Source of the DNA: DASUUR01 sp036373975
GTDB taxonomy: Bacteria; Patescibacteriota; Saccharimonadia; Saccharimonadales; Saccharimonadaceae
Assembly: GCA_036373975.1 (NCBI GenBank)
Contig: DASUUR010000008.1
Coordinates: forward strand, 1-7,119
Direction of reading: 5' to 3'
Length of the DNA: 7,119 bases
Below the pieces are notes generated by a model that saw only the letters and a program-made list of their open reading frames with translations, was not told the DNA's origin and searched no databases. Position 1 is the first letter of the stretch, and each line of letters opens with the position of its first letter. A program made the position numbers and the translations under genes. This document shows positions 1 through 5,942 of the stretch, one piece after another.

Positions 1-459
1 CCATTGCTTGGGGTGGCAAAGAGCACGATCGTGGACTATGCACGGGCGCACAATCTTGAATGGCGAGAAGATGTGACCAATGACGACGATCGATACCTGC
101 GTAATAGAATTCGCAAAAAGTTACACCACGCTGCCCCAGAGGATAAACAAAGGCTCTATAATTTGTACCAGCAGCAGCTTACGGTGGTGCAATCCGTTGA
201 TGCAGAGATTGCGCATATCATGAGTGGTTTTTCCGACAGGGCATATTCCCGTTATTTCTTTGTAATGATCGACGATAGATCGGCCACTGAGTTGTTGCAT
301 GCTGTAATTTGCCACCACGGTGTGGCGGGAGCAACACGTCCGCAGCTGCGCCGGGCCCTTGTGGCGATTAAAACCTACCGGGCAGGGGCACGGCACGTTA
401 TTTCGGGGGGTGTACAGCTTGTGTTTACCTCTACAACATTCATTGTCGAGCACCCGTAA
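1..459 (+). CDS. tilS: tRNA(Ile)-lysidine synthase, C-terminal part (5' end outside window)
   Basis: TilS uses ATP and lysine to convert C34 of the CAU-anticodon tRNA-Ile to lysidine, so that the tRNA reads AUA instead of AUG; it acts in the cytosol. The frame is open from base 1 (152 codons, then TAA at 457-459), so the start and the N-terminal SGGxDS P-loop lie to the left. The family signature is clear: PLLGV at codons 1-5, a helix ending in H17-N-L-E-W21, then the conserved E23-D24-x-T26-N27 followed by R34-N35-R36-I37-R38. After it come a helical segment (about 40-85) and a small C-terminal domain (about 95-150) with the usual pattern of a TRPQLRRAL helix, a glycine turn (ISGG) and beta strands. 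The tail is short compared with E. coli TilS, as in other compact TilS proteins. The TTG at position 4 is an internal leucine codon, not the start. ftsH follows after 62 bp. Confidence 0.9.
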   Translation, partial: PLLGVAKSTIVDYARAHNLEWREDVTNDDDRYLRNRIRKKLHHAAPEDKQRLYNLYQQQLTVVQSVDAEIAHIMSGFSDRAYSRYFFVMIDDRSATELLHAVICHHGVAGATRPQLRRALVAIKTYRAGARHVISGGVQLVFTSTTFIVEHP

Positions 460-471
460 CCATGATAAGCT
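443..471 (+). promoter_or_regulatory. Candidate extended -10 promoter for ftsH-murJ
   Basis: A -35-like TTGTCG (443-448, four of six matches to TTGACA) lies inside the last codons of tilS. It is separated by exactly 17 bp from TAAGCT (466-471), which is preceded by TG at 463-464, giving the extended -10 form TGnTAnnnT. A start near 478 would leave a leader of about 44 nt that keeps the ftsH ribosome binding site. The hexamers are only moderate matches, so read-through from tilS may contribute as well. Confidence 0.35.
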
Positions 472-499
472 AGAAGGGTCAATTTTTCTCTACTGTAAC

Positions 500-506
500 G
501 GAAGGA
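500..506 (+). promoter_or_regulatory. Shine-Dalgarno-like sequence of ftsH, unusually distant
   Basis: GGAAGGA at 500-506 is the only purine-rich Shine-Dalgarno-like sequence before ftsH. It ends 15 nt before the ATG at 522, longer than the usual 5-9 nt. An ATT at 519-521 is in frame and would shorten the gap only slightly. The ATG is kept because MKKFSQKK followed by a membrane segment is a normal FtsH N-terminus. Confidence 0.45.
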
Positions 507-521
507 CCCCGACATTTCATT

Positions 522-2378
522 ATGAAAAAATTTTCTCAAAAGAAACCAACCAATAACTTTGTGCGCACAACACTATTTTGGGCTGTGCTTATTTTGTGTG
601 CCATCACATTGGTCGGTATACTTTCACCGCAGCAACAACTGAAGGACGTTGCATTTTCGGATGTTATTAAGCGAGCGAACGAGGGGCAGATCGCAAAGCT
701 TGAAATTGAAGGCAACAGTATCAAAGTGACGCCACAAGGCAAGAAAGAGCCGACCGAAAAGTCGTTTAAAGAAGCTGGTAGCAGCATCTATGAACAGGGG
801 TTGCGCCAGGATACTAAGGCCGAGGTGGCGGTTCGTGAGCCATCTACCGCTGGTACAACAGCCTGGAACATTATCTCCTTGCTATTGCCGATCTTGCTGA
901 TTGGTGGCTTGTTTGTGTTCATGTTCCGCCAGGCGCAGGGGCAAAATAATCAAGCCATGGGTTTTGGCCGCAGCAAGGCACGTTTGTACGGAAACGAAAA
1001 AGACAAGGTTGTATTTGAAGATATAGCAGGCAACAACGAGGCGAAAGAAGATCTGCAAGAGGTAGTAGACTTTTTGAAACACCCTAAAAAGTTCCAGGCC
1101 GTGGGCGCCAAAATTCCTAAAGGTGTACTGCTGGTTGGCCCTCCGGGAACCGGTAAGACTATGCTTGCGCGTGCCGTTGCGGGTGAAGCCGGCGTGCCAT
1201 TTATGAGTATCTCTGGTTCTGAATTCGTTGAAATGTTTGTAGGTGTTGGTGCGAGTCGCGTACGTGATTTGTTTGCAAAAGCTAAAAAGAATGCTCCGGC
1301 AATCATCTTTATCGATGAAATTGATGCGGTTGGGCGTCGTCGCGGCAGTGGTATGGGCGGGGGTCACGACGAACGTGAACAAACCTTAAACCAAATTCTG
1401 GTTGAAATGGATGGATTTGAAACAGGCACTAATGTTATTGTGCTTGCCGCAACCAACCGTGCAGATGTACTTGACCCTGCACTACTTCGCCCTGGTCGTT
1501 TTGACCGCCGCGTGAGTATTAGCCTGCCTGAGCGTAAGGACCGTGAGGCGATTCTAAAGGTTCATTTTGCCAAAAAGCCTATCGAGGATACGGTTGATGT
1601 TGATGCGCTTGCTGCTAAAACGGTCGGCAGCAGTGGCGCGGACCTGGCTAACATCACCAACGAAGCGGCAATTATTGCGGCTCGTCACAACCGTAAAACC
1701 ATTACTAATGACGATGTTACTGCCGCCTTTGAAAAGGTTGCGATAGGTCCTGAGCGTAAAACTAAGATCATGAACGAAAAAGATAAAGAAATGACCGCGT
1801 ATCATGAAGCTGGTCATGCGATTGTTGGTCATATTCTCCCCGACAGCGATCCTGTACACAAGGTGACTATCATTCCGCGCGGCGGTACTGGGGGCTCAAC
1901 CTGGTTCTTGCCGCCTGAAGACCGTAATTACACAAGTATTGTGCAGTACAAAGACATACTTGCCAGGGCGCTTGGTGGTCGTATTGCCGAAAAGGTAAAA
2001 TATGGCGAAGATCATGTGACCACGGGTGCAGGTAGTGACCTGCGGCATGCTACAGAAGTTGCCCGTAATATGGTTATTGAACAGGGTATGGGTAAGAAGC
2101 TGCGTGACCAAGTCTTCCATGAAGATAATGGCGGCATGATGTTTGACCGCATGGTGCACGAGCGCCCGTATTCAGATGAGACAGCACGTATTATCGATGA
2201 AGAAGTGGAAGCACTTATTACTGAGGCTGGTGTTCGTGCCGAAGCGGTGATTGTCTCTAACATGGCCTCACTTGATGCGCTTGCCGCTGCATTGCTGAAA
2301 GAAGAAACAATTGACGAGCCGACTGTAAAGAAAATCCTCAAGAACGCAAAACTACCTGCTAGCGCAAAACTGTATTAG
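522..2378 (+). CDS. ftsH: ATP-dependent zinc metalloprotease FtsH
   Basis: FtsH is a membrane-anchored hexameric AAA+ protease that extracts and degrades misassembled membrane proteins and some regulatory proteins. The 618-residue product has the full architecture (E. coli FtsH is 644). There is a membrane segment at about 13-34, a short extracytoplasmic domain at about 36-112, and a second membrane segment at about 113-135. The AAA+ domain follows with Walker A GPPGTGKT (206-213), pore-loop F239-V240-G241, Walker B IIFIDEID (261-268), and arginine fingers R326 and R329 in RPGRFDRR. The protease domain has H428-E-A-G-H432, with D506 in TGAGSD as the expected third zinc ligand. All catalytic residues are present, so the enzyme should be active. 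The loop after the zinc helix reads PRGGTGGSTWFLPPEDR, a variant of the usual PRGxALGxTxxLPxxDR. The C-terminal tail after the protease domain is short. The stop is TAG, and murJ begins 9 nt later, suggesting one transcript. Confidence 0.97.
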   Translation: MKKFSQKKPTNNFVRTTLFWAVLILCAITLVGILSPQQQLKDVAFSDVIKRANEGQIAKLEIEGNSIKVTPQGKKEPTEKSFKEAGSSIYEQGLRQDTKAEVAVREPSTAGTTAWNIISLLLPILLIGGLFVFMFRQAQGQNNQAMGFGRSKARLYGNEKDKVVFEDIAGNNEAKEDLQEVVDFLKHPKKFQAVGAKIPKGVLLVGPPGTGKTMLARAVAGEAGVPFMSISGSEFVEMFVGVGASRVRDLFAKAKKNAPAIIFIDEIDAVGRRRGSGMGGGHDEREQTLNQILVEMDGFETGTNVIVLAATNRADVLDPALLRPGRFDRRVSISLPERKDREAILKVHFAKKPIEDTVDVDALAAKTVGSSGADLANITNEAAIIAARHNRKTITNDDVTAAFEKVAIGPERKTKIMNEKDKEMTAYHEAGHAIVGHILPDSDPVHKVTIIPRGGTGGSTWFLPPEDRNYTSIVQYKDILARALGGRIAEKVKYGEDHVTTGAGSDLRHATEVARNMVIEQGMGKKLRDQVFHEDNGGMMFDRMVHERPYSDETARIIDEEVEALITEAGVRAEAVIVSNMASLDALAAALLKEETIDEPTVKKILKNAKLPASAKLY

Positions 2379-2387
2379 GCGGAAACT

Positions 2388-4043
2388 GTGCCAGAGAAAC
2401 GCATAGGTCGAGTCAAAAGTGTCGTCGCCAGGGCTAACAAACGCCTCTCTGTTCAATTAGCGGCGGCACTGCTGGCAAGCTCTAGCCTTCTATCGGCACT
2501 GCTTGGTATATTCCGTGACCGTTTGTTGAACAGTACCTACTTCGATACGTACCCAGTTGGTATCGATGCCTATACCGTGGCGTTTACCATTCCGGACTTT
2601 ATGTTCTTCTTGCTAGTTTCGGGTGCGCTGAGCGTCACTTTTATACCGGTGTTTAACGAGCGGTTGGTCAACGGCAACAAAAAGTCCGCTTGGGAGTTGA
2701 GTACAAGTTTGATTAACTTTATGGCGCTCCTCACCCTGGCGGCTAGTTTGCTGATTATGATTTTTGCTGAGCCGCTTGTGCAATATGTCGTTGGGCCGGG
2801 GCTCGACGAACAGGGCCGTGGACTCGCGGTGAGCATGATGCGTGTGATTGCAATTAACCCATTCTTGTTTGCGATTGCCTCGGTTATCGCCAGCATGCAG
2901 CAGGCCGTGGGGCGATTTACCTTTTATGCTTTGGCGCCGACGATCTATAACATAGGTATTATTATTGGTATTACCGTGTTCTCGAATGGCATTTCGCTAT
3001 TTGGTTACCAGGTCTTTGAGGGCGGTATTATGGGCGTGGCGCTCGGGGTGGTGCTCGGTTCAATTATGCAACTGATCGTGAGTTGTATCGGGTTGTTCGG
3101 GCTTGGGTTCGACTATCGCTTTAAGATTTTTTGGAAGAACCATGGATTTCGACAAGTGCTTCGACTATTGCCGGCCCGCTCGTTCGATCAGGGGATCGAC
3201 TACTTCAACAGTATTGTTGAGACGAACTTGGCATCGCGTATGGCGGCCGGTACGGTACGTGCCTATCAGCAAGCGACTACGCTGCATATGGTACCAATTA
3301 CGCTTATTGGGGTAGCTATCTCCACGGCTGCTTTTCCTAAAATGACTGAGCGGTTAAGCCAGGGGCGGCCGGATCTATTCCGCAAGGAGCTGCAAGCGGT
3401 GTTGAAGGTGATAATTTGGCTTGCCTTGCCGGTGGCTGTGATAGCCTTCTTTACGCGTGGTTATCTGGTGCACTTTATTAAGAATGGTGGTGAACCGCTT
3501 ATTGCCGGCATCCTTGGCGTCCTGGCTGTTGCTATTCTGTTTCGTTCAATCTACCACATTGCTGCACGCAGCTTTTATGCGCAGCAGGATACAAAAACGC
3601 CGTTGTACATATCTTTAGGGACAATCGGTCTGAATATTTTCTTGGCAATCTTGTTCACGATGCACTTCGATATGGGCGCTTACGGTTTGGCATGGGCGCA
3701 GTCAATAGTAGCCTTTGTTGAGGTAGTCGTGCTGTTTATAATTATGAGTTATCGCATCCCCGGGCTATTTGGCAAAAAATTCGTAAGCGCCATACTACGC
3801 ATGATGTCGGCGACCGGTTTAATGGCGATAGTCACCTACATAAGTGTGAAAATTTTTGAACTTAATGCGACCGACCAGAGTTTCTCGACAACCTTTCCAA
3901 AGTTCGCGATCATCGCTACTATTAGCGCGCTTGCCTACTTAGGCTTCTCGAAGCTGCTGCGCTTGAGTGAGGTTGAGCCAATCTTACGCAAGGTTCGCCA
4001 GCTACTCTTTAAGCAGTTTAGTCCAAAACCGCCACAACAATAG
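2388..4043 (+). CDS. murJ: Lipid II flippase MurJ (MviN family, MOP superfamily)
   Basis: MurJ moves the undecaprenyl-linked peptidoglycan precursor lipid II across the cytoplasmic membrane. The 551-residue product has a basic N-terminus and about fourteen hydrophobic segments by eye, roughly at 22-42, 62-88, 107-132, 148-170, 178-200, 213-239, 262-288, 292-316, 335-356, 368-388, 403-427, 429-455, 464-490 and 504-522. The family signature is near the N-terminus: LLGIFRDRL (38-46) and DAYTVAFTIPD (60-70), followed by SGALSVTFIPVF. The GVAISTAAFP stretch (308-317) matches the conserved end of TM8, and the QQDTKTP loop (399-405) matches the usual ARxDTRTP turn. R43 and D60 align with E. coli R24 and D39, but other key arginines appear to be missing (see findings). 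The GTG start is chosen because it lies 9 nt after the ftsH stop with a weak purine-rich AGGCGG (2377-2382) overlapping that stop, and no ATG is close by. Expression is probably coupled to ftsH. The C-terminal tail is basic, then PKPPQQ. Confidence 0.9.
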   Translation: MPEKRIGRVKSVVARANKRLSVQLAAALLASSSLLSALLGIFRDRLLNSTYFDTYPVGIDAYTVAFTIPDFMFFLLVSGALSVTFIPVFNERLVNGNKKSAWELSTSLINFMALLTLAASLLIMIFAEPLVQYVVGPGLDEQGRGLAVSMMRVIAINPFLFAIASVIASMQQAVGRFTFYALAPTIYNIGIIIGITVFSNGISLFGYQVFEGGIMGVALGVVLGSIMQLIVSCIGLFGLGFDYRFKIFWKNHGFRQVLRLLPARSFDQGIDYFNSIVETNLASRMAAGTVRAYQQATTLHMVPITLIGVAISTAAFPKMTERLSQGRPDLFRKELQAVLKVIIWLALPVAVIAFFTRGYLVHFIKNGGEPLIAGILGVLAVAILFRSIYHIAARSFYAQQDTKTPLYISLGTIGLNIFLAILFTMHFDMGAYGLAWAQSIVAFVEVVVLFIIMSYRIPGLFGKKFVSAILRMMSATGLMAIVTYISVKIFELNATDQSFSTTFPKFAIIATISALAYLGFSKLLRLSEVEPILRKVRQLLFKQFSPKPPQQ

Positions 4044-4063
4044 TAAAAAACATCAAAACAGGG

Positions 4064-4069
4064 TACAAT
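4064..4069 (+). promoter_or_regulatory. Candidate -10 element for a leaderless lepA transcript
   Basis: TACAAT (five of six matches to TATAAT) ends 9 nt before the lepA ATG at 4079, so transcription would begin at or within a few bases of the start codon. The region has no Shine-Dalgarno sequence. No convincing -35 is found 16-18 bp upstream, only an A-rich stretch at 4045-4058. The call rests on position and the hexamer alone. Confidence 0.35.
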
Positions 4070-4078
4070 AACCTCTGA

Positions 4079-5875
4079 ATGAATAAAAGTCAAATACCTC
4101 ACGAAGCAATTCGTAATTTCTGTATTATTGCTCATATCGATCACGGCAAGAGTACGCTTGCCGATCGCCTTATGGAGATAACTGCTACTGTTGAAAAGCG
4201 CGATATGAAATCGCAGCTACTTGATAGTATGGATCTCGAACGCGAGAAGGGGATTACTATTAAGTTGCAGCCGGTGCGCATGCAGTACAAGGATGTGCAG
4301 CTTAATCTTATTGATACCCCAGGGCATGTTGACTTTAGCTATGAGGTGAGCCGAAGCTTGCAGGCCTGTGAGGGTGCGCTGCTTGTGGTAGATGCCTCGC
4401 AGGGAATCCAGGCCCAAACGCTTGCTAATGTCTACTTGGCGATGGAAGCGAACCTGACTATTATTCCCGTACTCAATAAAATTGATCTTCCTGCCGCCGA
4501 TGTACCGCGAGTGAGCAAAGAAGTAGTCGATTTATTGGGCTGTAGCTACGAAGATATTATCCCCGTTAGTGCTAAAACCGGTGAAGGGGTTCGTGAGGTG
4601 CTAGATGCGGTGGTTGAGCGGATTCCTGCGCCAATCGTTACCGAGGCGGCAGCAACTCGCGCACTTATTTTTGACTCCGTGTACGATGATTACCGCGGTG
4701 TGATTTTGTATGTTCGTGTCTTTGACGGTCAGCTTACAAGTGGTGCTGAGATTCACATGATGGCGGCTGAGTCTACTGGCCTAGCGCTAGAGACTGGGGT
4801 GCTTAAGCCTAAAATGTTCCCCACCAAGCAGTTGCAGACCGGAGAGATCGGTTACATCGTGACAAATCTTAAATCGGTCTCGGAAGCGCGCGTTGGTGAT
4901 ACGGTAACGCTTGCAAAGCAACCCGCACAAGAGGCGCTGGCTGGGTACAAAGAAGTAAAGCCATTTGTGTATGCTGGAGTCTTTCCAAGTGCCGCCGAAG
5001 ATTACCCGACGCTAAAAGACGCGCTCGAGAAGCTCACCCTCAACGATGCGGCACTGCAATACACGCTGGAAAACAGCCAGGTGCTTGGCCACGGGTTCCG
5101 TATTGGTTTCTTGGGATTGCTTCATATGGAGATTGTAAAAGAGCGCCTTGAACGATCTCATAATATTGAGCTAATTATTACGAACCCCTCAACTGATTAC
5201 GAAATTACCCTCATAAATGGCGAAGAAGTTACAATTCAGTCGGCCGCTGAGCTCCCCGACGTTGCGAGGATTGCCGAGATTCGTGAGCCGTGGATTAAGG
5301 GCGAGATTGTGACGCCGCAAACGTACATAGGCGGTGTGCTGCAACTTATTGTTAATGGCCGGGGCCACCAAAAGAATATTAGCTATGTCGATAGCGAACT
5401 AGCGCTGATTAGTTTTGAAGCGCCCCTGGCCAACATGCTGACCGACTTTTACGATAAGCTCAAAAGTGTAACAAGTGGCTACGGCAGCTTCAATTATGAG
5501 CTCGATAATTACCGTGCCGATCAGTTGGTACGTCTTGACTTCTTGATTGCCGGGGAGCGAGCTGACGCCTTAAGTATTATGGTGCATCGTTCCGAAGCCG
5601 AGCGTCTGGGCCGTGAAATGACCGAGCGCTTGAAAGAAGTAATCCCGAAACAGTTGTTTGTGGTAAGTTTACAGGCGGCAATTGGCAGCAAGGTGATCGC
5701 CCGCGAAAACGTACCAGCGCTTAAAAAGAACGTAACCGGTCACCTATATGGTGGTGACGTCTCGCGCAAGAAAAAACTCTGGGCCAAGCAAAAAGAAGGC
5801 AAGAAACGCCTCAAGAAGTTTGGTAAGGTTGAGATTCCGGCCGAAGCTTTCATAGTGTTATTAAAACAAAAATAA
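4079..5875 (+). CDS. lepA: Elongation factor 4 (LepA), ribosome-associated translational GTPase
   Basis: LepA/EF4 is a translational GTPase related to EF-G that binds the ribosome; back-translocation and roles in initiation or ribosome biogenesis have been proposed. The 598-residue product is the normal family length (E. coli 599). The G domain has G1 AHIDHGKST (18-26), the switch I threonine T60 in REKGIT, G3 DTPGH (79-83), G4 NKID (133-136) and G5 SAK (164-166). Domain 2 follows at about 190-280, then the EF-G III-like and V-like domains, the latter with GRGHQ at 427-431. The LepA-specific C-terminal domain has YGGDVSRKKKLWAKQKEGKK at 557-576, then KVEIPAEAF. All nucleotide-binding motifs are intact. 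The start is fixed from below: TGA at 4076-4078 is in frame directly before the ATG, so the protein cannot begin further upstream. No ribosome binding site precedes it. The gene follows murJ by 35 bp and ends in TAA. Confidence 0.97.
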   Translation: MNKSQIPHEAIRNFCIIAHIDHGKSTLADRLMEITATVEKRDMKSQLLDSMDLEREKGITIKLQPVRMQYKDVQLNLIDTPGHVDFSYEVSRSLQACEGALLVVDASQGIQAQTLANVYLAMEANLTIIPVLNKIDLPAADVPRVSKEVVDLLGCSYEDIIPVSAKTGEGVREVLDAVVERIPAPIVTEAAATRALIFDSVYDDYRGVILYVRVFDGQLTSGAEIHMMAAESTGLALETGVLKPKMFPTKQLQTGEIGYIVTNLKSVSEARVGDTVTLAKQPAQEALAGYKEVKPFVYAGVFPSAAEDYPTLKDALEKLTLNDAALQYTLENSQVLGHGFRIGFLGLLHMEIVKERLERSHNIELIITNPSTDYEITLINGEEVTIQSAAELPDVARIAEIREPWIKGEIVTPQTYIGGVLQLIVNGRGHQKNISYVDSELALISFEAPLANMLTDFYDKLKSVTSGYGSFNYELDNYRADQLVRLDFLIAGERADALSIMVHRSEAERLGREMTERLKEVIPKQLFVVSLQAAIGSKVIARENVPALKKNVTGHLYGGDVSRKKKLWAKQKEGKKRLKKFGKVEIPAEAFIVLLKQK

Positions 5876-5885
5876 CTTTTTTGTT
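5865..5885 (+). repeat. AT-rich inverted repeat at the lepA stop codon
   Basis: AACAAAAA (5865-5872) and TTTTTGTT (5878-5885) are perfect 8-bp complements around a 5-base loop that holds the TAA stop. The stem has one G-C pair and no separate U-tract after it, so it does not meet the usual picture of an intrinsic terminator. It might end lepA transcription weakly, and it overlaps the -35 element of the next promoter by two bases. Confidence 0.3.
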
Positions 5886-5912
5886 GACATCCGAGGGAGC
5901 GTGCACTAATCT
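5884..5912 (+). promoter_or_regulatory. Strong sigma70-type promoter of the beta-helix gene
   Basis: A consensus -35 TTGACA (5884-5889) is followed by exactly 17 bp and then a -10 TAATCT (5907-5912, four of six matches to TATAAT). The expected start is near 5918-5920, leaving a leader of about 24 nt with a full Shine-Dalgarno. This is the best promoter in the window and suggests the downstream gene is its own transcription unit, separate from the housekeeping cluster. Confidence 0.7.
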
Positions 5913-5915
5913 ACG

Positions 5916-5932
5916 GTCACTATAAAAGTGAC
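5916..5932 (+). repeat. Perfect inverted repeat at the predicted transcription start (possible operator or leader hairpin)
   Basis: GTCACT (5916-5921) and AGTGAC (5927-5932) are perfect inverted copies around ATAAA. The repeat sits 3 bp after the -10 element and ends exactly where the Shine-Dalgarno begins. As DNA it is placed like a repressor site. As RNA it would form a small hairpin at or near the 5' end of the message, which could stabilise it or affect ribosome access. The sequence cannot decide between these. Confidence 0.45.
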
Positions 5933-5939
5933 AAGGAGG
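5933..5939 (+). promoter_or_regulatory. Shine-Dalgarno of the beta-helix gene
   Basis: AAGGAGG matches the full canonical core and is the strongest ribosome binding site in the window. It lies 3 nt before the GTG at 5943, somewhat closer than usual. It supports that start over the GTG at 5928 (inside the inverted repeat, upstream of the site) and the GTG at 5979 (no site before it). The GTG at 5941 is in a different frame. Confidence 0.7.
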
Positions 5940-5942
5940 GGT

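Noticed and set aside
121..453. Reverse-strand open frame opposite tilS, and a + strand frame at 320-556 across the tilS-ftsH junction
   Set aside because: TilS conservation explains the region. The overlapping frames have low-complexity or arbitrary sequence and no ribosome binding site.
491..496. TACTGT as the -10 of ftsH
   Set aside because: No -35 at a suitable distance, and a start near 503 would remove most of the ribosome binding site. The element at 443-471 fits better.
882..1382. Reverse-strand open frames opposite ftsH (also 950-1306, 1554-1859, 1896-2159 and 2012-2341)
   Set aside because: They lie wholly inside a well-conserved ftsH, their products resemble no known family, and they have no start signals of their own. 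They are by-products of codon use in the real gene.
3103..3315. Small + strand frame inside murJ
   Set aside because: It overlaps the conserved murJ frame, and its arginine-rich, arbitrary product has no recognisable feature.
522..5875. Recoded TGA (as in Gracilibacteria or Absconditabacteria)
   Set aside because: No TGA occurs inside any conserved frame and conserved glycines use GGN. The absence of TGA among four stops is too small a sample to mean anything.
5865..5885. Intrinsic terminator after lepA
   Set aside because: The 8-bp stem is almost all A-T with a single G-C pair and no U-tract beyond the stem, so it is listed only as an inverted repeat.
5921..5926. TATAAA as a second -10 element before the beta-helix gene
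   Set aside because: It has no -35 at 16-18 bp and would start transcription at or inside the Shine-Dalgarno. It is better explained as part of the inverted repeat and its loop.
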